This document shows, piece after piece, positions 46,681 through 58,698 of a stretch of 64,000 nucleotides of DNA. The DNA lies in assembly GCA_963971225.1 (NCBI GenBank), contig OZ020267.1, forward strand, positions 31,107,298 through 31,171,297, in the 5' to 3' direction. Each line of letters opens with the position of its first letter. Position 1 is the stretch's first letter. The DNA comes from Melieria omissa. Taxonomy: Eukaryota; Arthropoda; Insecta; Diptera; Ulidiidae. The notes beneath the pieces are model-generated. The model was given only the letters and a program-made list of their open reading frames with translations. It did not search any database and was not told the origin of the DNA. The translations under genes and the position numbers were made by a program.

Positions 46681-48412
46681 CAGTACCGTCCAAAAAGAAA
46701 TCACAATTAATTTTTTGCCTCATAACTTGGCTCGAAATGTATTAAGAAGTTTCTTTTTTTTTGTGTGTTAACATACATCTTTTACAAACGTTGTGACAAA
46801 ATTTGACAAAAATAAGTAGCATGGTTACAACTATTAAAACATAAGTAAAATTAATTTTTTTAAAAACATTTGAAATCAAAAATGTATATAATATAGTAAA
46901 AGTTACATGTTATTTCGATAAAAACTGTATGAAAAATCGATGATAGCCAAAAGAAGGATTAGTTTTTTTGTTGCGAAACCCTTGGCGTCGATAACAGCCT
47001 GACTCGAGAAGCCGGTCAATATAATTTGGATCGATTTTAACCCATTCTTCGGACAGTTGAGCGAATTTTTCCGCTATATTTTAAGCTTTCTTTTTGGCAA
47101 ATAATCGTTCTTCCAGCTCCTTCCAGACGTGCTCGATTATGTTCATGTCAAGAGATTGGCTTGACTATTCCAAGCGCTGAACTCTTCGCCGATGGAACAA
47201 TGTCTGTACATTTTTTGAGCTATGCTTTGCGTCGTTATCGTCTTGAAAAATGAACGACCGATCATGAACTCGTCTTGAAAAAGGTAGCATGGTAGGCTCT
47301 AGGATATTTATGTCCAGATTTTATTCATAATACCTCTAATATGGTACAGAGGACCCATGCTACGACCAGACAAGAATCCCCACACCATACAAGATCCACC
47401 ACCGTGCTTAATGGTTGGAAGTTGGTATTTGGAGTTGAATCTTGTGTTTGCAAGACGTCGAACCCATGTTATTCCGTCAGTTCCATATAGCAGAAACATG
47501 CTCTCATCGCTTCACATAACGTCTTTCCACTGCGATTGACTCCAGTTTAAGCGTTCGCGAGCCCACTGCACTCTGGCTTTTCTATTTTTCTCCGAAATGT
47601 ATGATTTTTTCACGGGTCGTCTGCCAAACAGTCCCACAGGTCGTAGTCGACGCTTTATAGTGTCAATCGATGAGTTTGTGTCGGTCGGAGACGCAATCTC
47701 ATTTAGAATTTGACGACCCATGAGGCGTGGATTCGATCTGGATACGCGCTAAATGTTGCGATCAACGGTGGAGCTAGTGATTTTGGGTCTGCCGGGACTG
47801 CACTTCTCTATGGCACCTCCACGTATCTTATTTCTTTTTAAAACTTTGGTAATAGTTGAACTACTAACGCGAAACTGCTCCACCAGCTGACTGTGAGTAC
47901 ACCCTTGTTTACGCCCTTCGACAATTGCTTCTAACGCTTTTTCGTTAAGGGATCGAGCTCCACATGATCTTCCCATCACGAAACAAAAATTTCCAAATTT
48001 TAGTACAAGAAATTAGCAAAATGCCTACGTATACAAATTTAGTTTTTGAAAAAAACTAAAAAAAAAGTAAAAAACACAAATCTAAAGAAACACATACCGT
48101 ATGAATAATAAACTACACCTACTAAAATATTTATAAAATTGGCCTTCTTGTTAACCCTTTAGGTTATTCTATGCCATATGGCATAGCCTCTTTTCAGTGC
48201 CTTTTTTAGGTCAAAACCTTGTGGATGCTATATTTTGAAATTTTTTGTATTTTTCTCTGAAGGTTTTTATACCAAGTAATGAAAAAAATAGTTTGATTAG
48301 TGTACGAAGTAAATTGTAAGGGTTCAGAAAGTGCGCAGTCCTATCGAGCTGCACAATCACAGCAACACAATCCTCGAAAAGTGTAATTGTGATTTTTTTT
48401 TGGACGGCACTG
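46681..48412 (-). mobile_element. Tc1-like element, degenerate, with nested MITE
   Basis: 1732 bp with TIRs beginning CAGTACCGTCC and CAGTGCCGTCC, flanked by TA. The minus-strand transposase starts at 47976 (MGRSCGARSLNEKALEAIVE, an HTH region). It continues in the same frame across a stop near 47746 through RVQWARERLNWSQSQWKD, a stop just before SDES (first Asp), and GGGSCMVWGFLSG. It then shifts frame to the second Asp region (FQDDNDAKHSS) and an IIEHVW motif. Two in-frame stops plus frameshifts make it dead. A piggyBac-type MITE fragment sits near its 5' end on that strand. Confidence 0.92.
48151..48352. mobile_element. Partial piggyBac-type MITE inside the Tc1 copy
   Basis: This segment starts with TTAACCCTTTAGGTTATTCT and is an inverted copy of the right ~210 bp of the element at 10659-11185, including the 18-bp palindrome CTATGCCATATGGCATAG at 48169-48186. 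The other terminus is lost. It lies inside the Tc1-like element, so it arrived later. Confidence 0.85.
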
Positions 48413-48414
48413 TA

Positions 48415-50615
48415 CCACATGTTATTAATTTGATTAGAAACTTTATGAAAGGACAGAATATCGACGTGAACATTTTCGGGCTTAACTATACTAGAGCCCA
48501 GGTACCCTTTGATATGATGATAAGGTCCAAGTAATCTTTCTTTCTTTTCTGGCTCAGCTGGTTAGTTTTGCTGCAGGTTCGAACAGTAAAATGTAGGAAA
48601 AAATATTAATTTATTTCGTCAGCTACTTTCTTATTAACAAATGGCAAATATTGCTAGTAAGACTTATTCTATATGTCAAACCAATGTGCCAAATTGCTTT
48701 AAAACACAACTGAACAAATGTTTTTTGGTTCTGAAGGCTATTACTTATGTTAATGAAAAGCTGGTTTTTTGCAAGTAAATATTTAATTTTTTTGTTTGCT
48801 AATTTAAACAGCAATTCGCTTGGATTGGATTGTGTTACATGCATAGTTGTGTATCTATGTGAATGAGTGGTGTAGTGGTTGCTTGGGGTTTTTCAGTACG
48901 TGTAAATAATGGAACATATGATTCAATTATGATTCGTGCTTTCGTTATGGAACGCAACCTTTTGTCAATAATGCTTGCGAGAATGCGTGAGCCACGAACA
49001 GATGGTAACTGCTCGCTGGCCCATATGTCACCAGTGGGTGTTGCCTAAAAATAGTTACACAGCTAACACACCGCCCACACTGCACACCCTGCAACCGGCA
49101 GCACATGTGGCGCAGGCAGCAGATGTTGCGCGTTGTTATTGGTCCTTTGTGACATAATTCAAACAAACACTCGCACACCAATGGCCAATATCAACACGAA
49201 CGCTACGGCGAGCAGCACAACACCGGCGACGCTACAATACGAACAACTTTAGTGTCCCAAACAAAACAATTTGGTACAAGCATTTCAAATATTAATGCGG
49301 CATGTTCCTTTCTTTGGACGAAAGTTTGCTTTATGAACATACTTGCGCATTCATACATAGACAAATACATATGTATATGTATGTACATATGTGTGTTTAA
49401 ATATATTAGAAGTTCATCCATGCGATGCACAAACGAGCGTACTGAAGTGTGCGTGTTGTACAAATTTTCCATTTGCTTTTTCGATTTCGATTGTGATTTT
49501 GTGTGTTGGTTGGCTACTTCGAAATTTCCATTGTGTTCTGCCGGATTGTTTCTCGTCCTTGTGGGTGGACATGTTATAGTATTTTTCACATTTCATTTGT
49601 GTATATATTTTGTATTTGTGTTTTTTACACGAATCAATCCCTTAATTGGCTGAGGTCATGCACACATAATGCATTTGCCAGTGAGTGTTGGGGTGTGTTG
49701 AGCGGCGCCTCGAAATGGAATAGAATGGAATAATCGTGCACGCTCACTTTCATTTAGTTATCACTGCATCAACATCGAAATCGTATATAAATACATATAT
49801 CTCTACGCTATACGAGCATATGTACACATGTGTTGGTGTATGTGTTTCATGGCGCTTTCTATTTTTATACTTAATCGTTCCGCTCTACCACTGCAAAAGT
49901 AATTTGATTAATTTTTTTTAATACTCTATTAAGCAAGTAGTTGTGAGGAATTTATTGTTCATGCTGCTTATTGTCTACTGGAATAGAGTAAACATTAAAA
50001 AAAAAAATGTGTATACCAACAGTGTTGCAAAAACTTGCTAAGCTGGTCAATTATGCAATTCGGATTGGTTTATAATGATAATGGTAATGATTTTTGCTAA
50101 ACATGCTGAGACAATTGAAAAACTTTGTTTACAATTTTATCGAATACACTGGATTAACGAGTTTTAGTAGATTCTCAGAATGCGCACTTATTTTATAGTA
50201 GAGGGTGGCGCAAAATTCATCATCTTATCGCCAGATGTAACTTTTGCAGATGGCAGCAAAAGTAAATTTTGCTTTGACATTCATTCATTTATTTATTCAT
50301 TCATTTATTCATAAACAAATTAGGGCCAAAGAACACTGGGTGACAACTTTTGAGCCACCTTATGTAATTAGTCCGTCTTTCAAATAACTTTGAAAGTGTC
50401 GGCCAAGTCAAGAAGCTTAAAATTTATCCCAGTAAACTTCTCAATAGATTGTGATAGTTGAGGTAGGCAGTTTGCCGTTCGACTAGTTCACTCGCGGCAC
50501 TGAGTTAAAGTCTACAGTGGTTCTCAAATGTGCAGTCCGGCCACCTATCTTCGTGTGACCGTAAGACAGCTAACCTAACCTGACTTAAACTGAATACATC
50601 TCATTTAACTTAACT
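48415..50615. other. Intergenic, nothing firmly recognised
   Basis: AT-rich DNA with several ACATATGTATG runs (49370-49400, 49785-49835). 48990-49250 is slightly GC-richer. Open frames on both strands lack protein-like patterns and splice support. Confidence 0.35.
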
Positions 50616-50630
50616 AGAGTCCGGTCGGAC

Positions 50631-50927
50631 CGCAGCCGCCGTAGCTCAGCTGACTAGTGCGTTGGGCCGCGAGTCAAATGCGACGCTTGAACCCAGGTTC
50701 AAGACTCCGTTGCTGGAAGCACCGAAAAAGCAAAAACAATTTTCAAATGGCAAACCTCTGAGAGTAAAGTTGCCTATGAAAAAGCTCCCAACTCGCCGTT
50801 CGGAATCGGCATAAAACTGTTAATCCCTTCCAATCTTGAAAAAATTCACACGCCCAACATGGATGGTTGCGTGTAGTTAGGCCTTAGTCTCATAATTGGG
50901 CTGTCGTGCCAGTCAAGAAGAAGAAGC
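50631..50927 (+). repeat. Full-length tRNA-derived SINE, family 1
   Basis: 297 bp. The head has a Pol III A box (TAGCTCAGCTGACTAGTGCG) and B box (GGTTCAAGACTCC) about 35 bp apart. The body has ACTCGCCGTTCGGAATCGGC, and the tail is (AAG)n. A perfect 15-bp target duplication AGAGTCCGGTCGGAC lies at 50616-50630 and 50928-50942. It is not a functional tRNA because the acceptor stem does not close and a 200-bp body is attached. A degenerate relative is at 58335-58585. Confidence 0.92.
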
Positions 50928-51149
50928 AGAGTCCGGTCGGACTCATTAGTCGGCATCGGCTAGTATCGGCCAGTAAAATTGGTATCGGCATCGGCCAAAA
51001 AAAAAATAGATATCGGCATCGGTATCGGCCAAAAAAATAGATATCGGTATCGGCCTTTTTTGGCTGATGCCGATACCAATTTTACTGGCCGATACTAGCC
51101 GATGCCGACTAATTAGTCCGACCGGACTCTGCTTCTTCTTCTTGACTGG
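50909..51149. repeat. Near-perfect hairpin, ~90-nt arms
   Basis: The left arm (50909-51000) and right arm (51060-51149) are inverted copies. The arms include the end of the SINE, its (AAG)n tail, its 3' target duplication and then ATCGGC-rich sequence. The 60-bp loop is (AT)CGGCATCGG-type minisatellite with A runs. Similar ATCGGC motifs recur at 52456-52575. Confidence 0.9.
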
Positions 51150-51598
51150 ACTCTGCTTCTTCTTCTTCTTCTTCTTCTTGATCGGCCAATTTTTCTGCTT
51201 TAATTTTTTTGTTTTCATTTTTTGTACCAACGGGTTCTATACCCCTATTCAGTAATGAATTGTCAGATACTGTTTAATATAAATGTTTCCTAGAAATGTT
51301 TTTTATAAAAACTAGGTATTCTTAAAAACACAGATTTTCTCCAAATGTCTATGCATTTCGTCTATTAATATGGATATCGGAAGAAAGTGCATTTCATTTT
51401 ACAATCTTATCGATCTTTTTAATTGGAAGCATTTTTTTAACAGACCTTTTATTTTTTCCAAATTTCTTTACTGACTTCTTCCCACTGCATCTGTACAACG
51501 GGTCCCAATTTGAGAGTACAAATTTTAATATAAAAATCCTAATTTTAAGTTGAATAAAAAACTGAATTTGTATGCAATGTTTACGTCAGTATTTTTTT

Positions 51599-52261
51599 AA
51601 ATAACAAGGTTCTGGCAACGGATTCGAAAAATATAATGAATACCTTAAATACCCACAATTATTCTCATGTTTCTATTTATATATACCTAGAGTTTTCTTT
51701 TGTACGGTGATTTATAGTGAAATTTTGCGTTCAAAATTTTTCCCATACACACTAACCCTCAAAAATCAAATTTTGTAGGAAATTTTAGTACCAATTTTGA
51801 TTAAATACGAAATAAACACTTGAACACATTTTCAGTTTTGGCTTGATTCTGGCATTCAAGTTAGTTTCTGAGCTTTGATGTATTCAGAGACTTATAGTAG
51901 AATTTGATGGCAAATATTTTCGTGGTAAATGTTGTCCTTAAAAAGTCCTGTTTTACAGGACATTTTTAGGATTTTAGAAAAAAAAGGGTCAAATTGACCC
52001 ATAAAAATAGGAGCTACAGGGTTAAAATGCTCCACAAAAATGTTCCTCGTAGTGTTTTACACCAAATTGCTGAACACATCATATACCTAAAATGTGATGT
52101 TACATGGTTTTCGTATGCCGATTCACCATAAGAATGCGCGAAAAAGAGAAAACTTTGACCCCCCCTAAAAAAAATTCAGATGTAAACTTTCAAAACGCCG
52201 ATACACGTTTCTTTTTTTTTGGTCCCCTCTACCAGAATCCGTTGTCAGAACCTTGTTATTT
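51599..52261. mobile_element. MITE family X, copy B
   Basis: Termini AAATAACAAGGTTCTGGCAA and, inverted, AAATAACAAGGTTCTGACAA match those of the copy at 37870-38397, and the two bodies share most of their length. Copy B is about 135 bp longer, with extra sequence near its left end (51620-51785). Confidence 0.8.
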
Positions 52262-52579
52262 GTTTTGTGTTATGCAGTGTTATTATTTTTAATACATGTT
52301 AATGTATTCGAATTCTGAATTCTCTTGTTATTTTATTTAGTTTTTAATTATTTCATTTCTCCTTTTTTTTTTATTTTGTAATGAATATTACAAACAATAT
52401 GCAATGATTCCTTTTGTAATTTTATGAATTGAATTCATTCGAGTTATTTTTGCTATGTGATCGGCGTCAGCATCGGCCGATTCTCACCCTCTCGGCCGAT
52501 TAATGGGCACCATCCAAATCTCGCCCTTCAAGCCGATTAGTCGGCATCGCCTAAAAAATTTGGTATCGGTACTCAACCA

Positions 52580-54353
52580 TACTTAACGTTGCCTAAGGCT
52601 TCCCTTTTTTTACTTTACTTTTTGTGTCTAACCAAAACTAACCTAACCTAACAAAACAGATATTAGCCATTTACGTTTGTAACCTACAATAATTAAGAAA
52701 CAATACACTACTCAAAGCGTGGTAAGTGCGTAGAGACAAAGAAACAAAAACATAGCAACTTAACCAAAGTTTTTCCTACCAAGTCAATAATTTCTTCGTA
52801 TATTTGTGAATAAGTTAAATCGAAGCGCATTGCTCGATTCCTATTTGTATGCAAAAAGTGCTGCAAAAATTAACTCAAAGCACGCTACACACGGCATGGC
52901 CCCTGCAACTATTGTCCTCACATCCGCTGTGCCAGCATTTCGTTTGCCAAAGCGAAAAATAGTTGACGACTCCAATCCTACCTAATTGGGTGCCGACGCT
53001 GGTGTCAGAATGCTCCAACAGCCGCTAGCTGAATTAGCTCGCATTACACACACACACACACACACACACATGCGCACACACACGCACACATTCAATGCGA
53101 AATGTGTCGCGGAAAGACACTGGCCGGCAGCATTGTCCGATGCGCTACAACGCGTTGTGGCCGCGTGCCGGCGACATATGCTTGTAGCTTTCAATAGTTT
53201 ATCAGCCATTTAGCTGCCACCTGTCCATAGAAATTCTCCACGACTTTACTCGCCACACCCGCTCCTTCTCCTCGCCCCGACTACCAGCACAGTCTTCGCT
53301 TTTGTTGGCCGTTTGAAATATTCGAATATGACACGGACACGGTCGTGGACATGGACGGGCACCGCATGCCAGTTGGCAGTTGGCGCGCTTGTTTGGCCAG
53401 CGCTCCACTTTGACGAATGTATTTGTGCCGCGAACATGCTGTCGTGGTCGATACCATCTGCACGCTTGTGTCGGCGTACGTGTGTGTGTGTGTGTGTGGG
53501 TGGGTGTGTGTTCATATGCGCAACTATGGCGTGCAAACGTTCTGCGTTGTAATATTTCCTTGACGTTCCCACCAAAACCCATGCACCGCCAATTCAACCA
53601 TTCCCACCCGCTTCAACGGCCCCTTCTGCTGCGCCGTCACGTTTGTCGAAACCACACAAGTCGCGCAATGCCTGCGGTTAGTGCGGCTTTATTCAAATTT
53701 CACTCCCAACTGTCCAAAGTCCGAAGCTTCAAATTTCGCCGACATTGCTACTCGACACTGGCGAATGCCGGCTGGCAGGCACGAAGCGTGCGCCATGTCT
53801 GGCACAGTCGGTCGCTGGTTAGCTGGTGTGCACCTGTGTCTTTCGCTTTGGACTTGGCGCCAGGTTCGGCGTTGCCGATGTGCTTGTGGCTACGACAGTC
53901 GCTGGTGGTCAGTTGATGTGGCGGAGTTTATAGTTTTGTTCACTAATGTTTTGTAGTTTGCGCTCTGACAGCGGCGGCGGCAGCGCTCCAAAGGGACATG
54001 TCCCAACTATCTGCGCGCATTTGCTTACATATCGCTGCGGGCGTATTGGTGGATCTGGCGCTGGTGTTGCCGCTCACTCATGACGCGCCTGACCCAATTC
54101 CACGCCATATTTTGTGTGCTTTTCATACCGTATTTCTGGGACACTGTGCGGTAGTAAATGTTTACTCAGCTTACTGTATTCATAAAACTAGGCTGTTTAG
54201 ATGGATGGATGCAGATACTGATTAAAAATTAATATAATTTATTGTCAGAGCAGATTTTTACTTTAGAAAACTTCACTACCGAACTGCAAGTTTTCTAACC
54301 TAATTGAAGAGTTTTAAAATAATCGATGGAAAGTTAATATTCTTTTTACACTG
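52580..54353. other. Intergenic with microsatellites
   Basis: 52850-54200 is GC-richer, with a (CA)n run at about 53046-53096 and a (GT)n run near 53478-53500. Open frames on both strands are long only because of GC content; none shows a family pattern. A promoter or non-coding exon is possible but unsupported. Confidence 0.35.
53046..53096. repeat. (CA)n microsatellite
   Basis: About 24 near-perfect CA units with a few GC interruptions. Confidence 0.9.
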
Positions 54354-54569
54354 TCAACACTAGAAAGACCATTGCGTTCATTTTGACAGTTTTTCATTTT
54401 AAATATCTGCATTTCCTTTAGTATTTCTATCAAATTTTGCTTTGATAAATTTTATTTTCATTATCGGGTTCTAGAATTAGTTCTAGAATTGAGGTTCTAC
54501 AATTGCAATTACACTAATCCGATGTGTACTTTTCGAGTGTATGGAAAACTTGCATCTTTCAAGGGTTAA
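54354..54569. mobile_element. Short piggyBac-type MITE
   Basis: 216 bp. The right end reads, inverted, TTAACCCTTGAAAGATGCAA, close to the piggyBac terminus pattern TTAACCCTAGAAAGATA. The left end is CAACACTAGAAAGACCATTG, with the target TTAA changed to TCAA. A related partial copy, inverted, ends with TTAA at 60476-60479. Confidence 0.75.
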
Positions 54570-55049
54570 TGTTCTTAAATATGTATAAACAGAACTTTAG
54601 ATTTGACTTTAACATAACTTTGGCGTATTTCTATATTGAAAGTTCTGTTGTAGTATTGACCCAATATTGATAATCTGTCGTAACATTACATGGCGCTCAA
54701 GTTCCAGATAAGCACCTGTGGATTCTGCTCTAGAACGAGTCCAAGTGGCAAGACATGGATCGTTGCTCAACAATTCAGTGTTAACAGTTACAGAGTTAGA
54801 TATCAGCACTGAGGAAATTGCATAATCCAGGAAATGCATCAGGCCAACTAATCTAACCACTTTAAATAATCCCTTCAAAGCATGAGAAGTATCCTATAAT
54901 TTTTCTTCGTTTTAAATATTATTGACCCTTTATTTATCTTTAAATTATAAATTATAAATAAATTATATCTAAATTATTAAATCTTCAAATTTATCGATTT
55001 TGTCTTTTGTGTGCAACATTCGATAGTCTTTGATTTAATTTTTGTTGCC

Positions 55050-55457
55050 GAATCCTGTTTTTAAGAATGTTGTATATGACAGCAATCATATCTTTCTGGC
55101 TGTAATAATTACTTGAATACACAATTTTTTCTCATAACAAAAAATTCAATATTTCTTAGTTTTTTTCAGCTAAAATTATTAAAAAAAATTTTTCTGAATT
55201 GAAATAAAAAGTCAATTTAAAAATGTTCCTAATTTTTTTTTGCTTCTTCTTTCTTCACTATGTAACGACATAACATTCAAAACACGTGTGTACTTATCTT
55301 TTTTAAACTTAAATATTAATTTTATTAATTTTGTATTATATCTTAAACTTCAAACTACTCGAATGACTAACAAAAAGATTATTCTTGAAACCATAAAGTT
55401 TTCCGACATCCACAAAGTAGCATGTTGCCATATGGCAACAAAATAACGCAAGGTTAA
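55050..55457. mobile_element. Truncated copy of the 31860-32589 MITE family
   Basis: It matches the right half of that element, including the GCTTCTTCTTTCTTCACTATG-type region, a 16-bp palindrome GTTGCCATATGGCAAC at 55424-55439, and the terminus ending in TTAA at 55454-55457. The left end is missing, and only one copy of the internal duplication is present. Confidence 0.75.
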
Positions 55458-56040
55458 GGACACTGTCAATCGCCTCGCTCTTCTGGGCAGGATCTTCTTT
55501 AATTCGCCGCTAAAAGTCCTTCGGAACCCTGTGTCGTTTTATGTTGGCTTCGTAAGCTCTAAATCTTCTTCTTTTCGGAGCAGTACTTGAGCTCAATAGA
55601 CTGTTTCTTTCATTGGATATTGATATTGCGCTTCCTCAACCTGTCTTCTTAAAGACTCTTAAACTCGTCCTTAATTGAGTATCTTCACAGAGGCTTTTTC
55701 CTTAGAATTGGTACGTAAGGACACTCTCTTAATATTGTTATGGTCTGTAAGAAGTTCTGTTCATGGACCAAATTGAATAAGAATACAAAAAATATTATAC
55801 AATACAAAATAACCAAATAGATCTTTTAAGAGTCCTTGCGTAGATTGTAATGCAACAGAGTAGAGCTTCTTGTACTGTTGTAAATATTTCATGTATTTGA
55901 AAGTTGTCTTTAGTAAGAAAATAATAAAAATGCTCAATTGGGTAACTTTTTTCGTAACTTGTTTACTTCAATAGTGATTGACTTTATGTATGTAAAAAAG
56001 GATCAAAGGATCAGTCAGAATTTAAAGGACTGGTTTTAGT
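55458..56040. other. Intergenic, nothing recognised
   Basis: No coding pattern, repeat partner or RNA gene is seen. Confidence 0.35.
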
Positions 56041-56052
56041 TTCCGTACTCTT

Positions 56053-56419
56053 GGATGGATGGATGGATGGATGTGAGGGTGGGCAGGAAGGCTACAAGCC
56101 TTCCATAGCACTCAGTCCATTTCAGACCATTGTACTATACCCATGAGGGATAGGGAAGGAAAATTAGAGTTATATCTCATATCTCACCCGTTTTTTTTAA
56201 TGCGTATGCAACACTGTCTTTCCAACATATGTTACAGCATACATTCTAAGCGGATGGGGAAAGGGAGGGGACCTACAGTTTAACGCCGAATCCGAACGGC
56301 GATTGGCAGTTTTTCGTTCACACTTGGAGGTTTTTGTTTACCAGCCCGAGCCAGGAATCGAACCTGGAGCCTTTGGTATGAGAAGCCAGCGCGCTACCCG
56401 CTTGACTATCAAGGCCGGC
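56053..56419 (-). repeat. Full-length tRNA-derived SINE, family 2
   Basis: 367 bp on the minus strand. The head holds an A-like box (AGTCAAGCGGGTAGCGCGCT) and a B box (GGTTCGATTCC). The body continues through TAGGTCCCCTCCC, and the tail is (ATCC)n. A perfect 12-bp target duplication TTCCGTACTCTT lies at 56041-56052 and 56420-56431. Body fragments recur at 5100-5195, and a plus-strand relative is at 62296-62520. Confidence 0.92.
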
Positions 56420-56431
56420 TTCCGTACTCTT

Positions 56432-58334
56432 AATCACATCATCATTCACAATCAAATCGTGATGGGTTCATTTCTAATTTTTCATATGAGTAAACGGTGA
56501 TTTGGTGTGTTTCTGTCGATCCTGAAGATCGTAAAGTATGTAATAGAATGTAAGGAATGATTTGTACATGAATATTCATATACAAACCCTGTTATACTAA
56601 GGTCACTACTACGATCACAATGGTTCTGCTTGTACGAAAGCAACTAAAGTTATGTGCACCAAGTTGTCTTTTTAGCACTGCACCGTTTCTTACGGTATTG
56701 TGTCAAATTCCCATTGTATATAGTTACATATACTATTTCTTATACTAAGTATTTATTTATAATGTATTGTTGTTGTAGTTGCCACGGCTTTTCTATGCTT
56801 TCCCACTTGATTGTTGTTATTGTGGGGCTGCGTTGCTCGCGCTGGCCGCTGTAAGAATCATTGAGTTGTTGTTGCAAGTTGCGCGGCCGCCACTATATTC
56901 CGCCAGCGCACACCTTTACTGCGCCCAATTCCACTTTCATTCTCATTCCCACTCCCACTCCCACTCCCAATTTCGCAGCGGCACTCACACTTGCACCACA
57001 CCACACCTGACGAAGACAAAAGGCTAAAGGCTCGTGTCGCTGGCTGGTCGGCGGCAGATAACGGCTGCATGCCGCAAAGTGGCAACGCCAGTCGCTTTTA
57101 ATGACTTTTTCGGAACGGATCAAAAATCGAATTGTGCCGCGGCGGAAATACGGCCACGACTCTGCTGCTCTATAGCGCACACACAGCAGACTGGCAGGCG
57201 GTCAAACGGACCGACAGTCGAACACAAGTGCAGTGGCTGCACTGGATAAAAATTAATAAAAAATAATGCAACTGAAAGTGCGGTTTCAGTAAATAGGCGA
57301 GGAAACGGCATATCGCTCGGACGTAGCGAAAAGTCAAGCAATATCACGAAGCGACTCGCTCGACTTCGACAAATTGTGCGAATGCATTAAGCGGTCTCAG
57401 TGCGCGGAAAGTGCAATAAAGTTGGCAATTATCGTTGCCGGTGTTGCTGTAATTATCGCTGCATCGGTGCCGGTACTGTCTTCGACGGCCGGTGGTGTTG
57501 ATGTCTGTGTCGAGTGCGTATGGAACACTTTGACCGGTTCCAATTGTGGCTAATTGCTTGAACGTGCTCGCACTTTGTGCTTAACCCGAAAGCGGCAATT
57601 ATGCAGTTTTTGTATATAGATTGCACACATTAACATAAGCAAATAGCAGTTTTCGTTCAACTATAGTGTATGTATGTATGTACATGAATGCTGATCTCAA
57701 GAAAGAGAGATAACAACAAAACCGAGAAACAAAATAACACGAAAAAAGTTTCGTACGATAGCCGAAGTCATTAATTATAATTACTACTTTTCGGAAAATT
57801 TAATGATTATTGATTGAGTGAATGAGAAAACGAAAAACTGAAGTAAAGGCGAGCGTAATCGTGTAATGTCAGTGGCGGAGTGTCTGTGTGCATGCTGATA
57901 TTATTGTTATTATTTTTCAACGGCTCAGTTGGCCGCTCAACAAGCCACATTTGCACAATCGAACGCAAAGCCAATTAGACCGATTCGGGCGTTTGGGGCG
58001 AAATTGTGCCGTGAAGTGAAAAAATTTAATGAGGAAGCTGGCTAAGTTGCGACAATTTGTACAGCACTGAATGCAACATTCGGATTAAGCATTTCGAGAA
58101 AAATCCCTACGGATAAAATACTGGACTGAGAAAGGTGGGTTTGGCAAGCAAATGTAAAAAGGAACAGTGAAATTATTACTCAAAGTTTACTTGAAGAAAG
58201 CAATGACTTTAAATAACATAATTAGTACATAAATTGTTGTAATCTTAACTTAAAGGTGCTGTTTGTTTTTTCCTATATATTTAGTCAAGATTTCTTCGTA
58301 TATTTGAAGAAGTCCGTAAAAAACGAAAATATGT
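56432..58334 (+). other. Intergenic; candidate promoter and 5' exon of an off-window gene
   Basis: 56850-57420 is markedly GC- and CpG-rich with short CACTCC repeats near 56945. The DNA then stays unlike the AT-rich flanks until a possible donor (GAGAAAGGTGGGTTTGG) near 58133. This fits a TATA-less promoter and a long 5' UTR exon of a plus-strand gene beyond the right edge, but no coding exon supports it. Confidence 0.25.
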
Positions 58335-58585
58335 AACCCGGATACGGTTGATTAATGCGATAAGCCATCAGTTTAAAGCGGCGCTCAACACTAGATTCGA
58401 TTCCCATTTGAAGCCAACACAAAAATATGGAACAAATGATTTTTCTTTAGACGGTTGTCCGCTCAGCAGGAAAACTATTCACGAGAAAACTCTCAACTAT
58501 CCGTTTGGAAAAATTGTTCATACGACACGAATTCTTGCAGGCAACTAAGCCTTGGTTTTCTTATCGAGCTGTGGTGGCAGTTATG
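58335..58585 (+). repeat. Degenerate family-1 SINE
   Basis: The B-box-like TAGATTCGATTCCC and body segments (CTCTCAACTATCCGTTTGGA, AAGCCTTGGTTTTCTTATCG) align with the SINE at 50631-50927. Clear tail and target duplication are lost. Confidence 0.65.
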
Positions 58586-58698
58586 TACTACTCTGACCCT
58601 GACCCTGTAAATGACAAGTTGCCTTATTTTTTTGCAATTAAATATTAAAAAAAATGCAAATATGAAATGGTTCTGTTTTAGATTTTAAAAACGGCACG

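Noticed and set aside
50631..50720. tRNA-like sequence with A and B boxes
   Set aside because: The acceptor stem does not close, a 200-bp body and (AAG)n tail follow, and target duplications flank it, so it is a SINE head and not a tRNA gene. The same applies to 56330-56419, 62133-62190 and 62310-62365.
53380..53916. 178-codon open frame in the GC-rich 53-kb region
   Set aside because: It overlaps other open frames on both strands, includes a GT microsatellite and has no recognisable domain.
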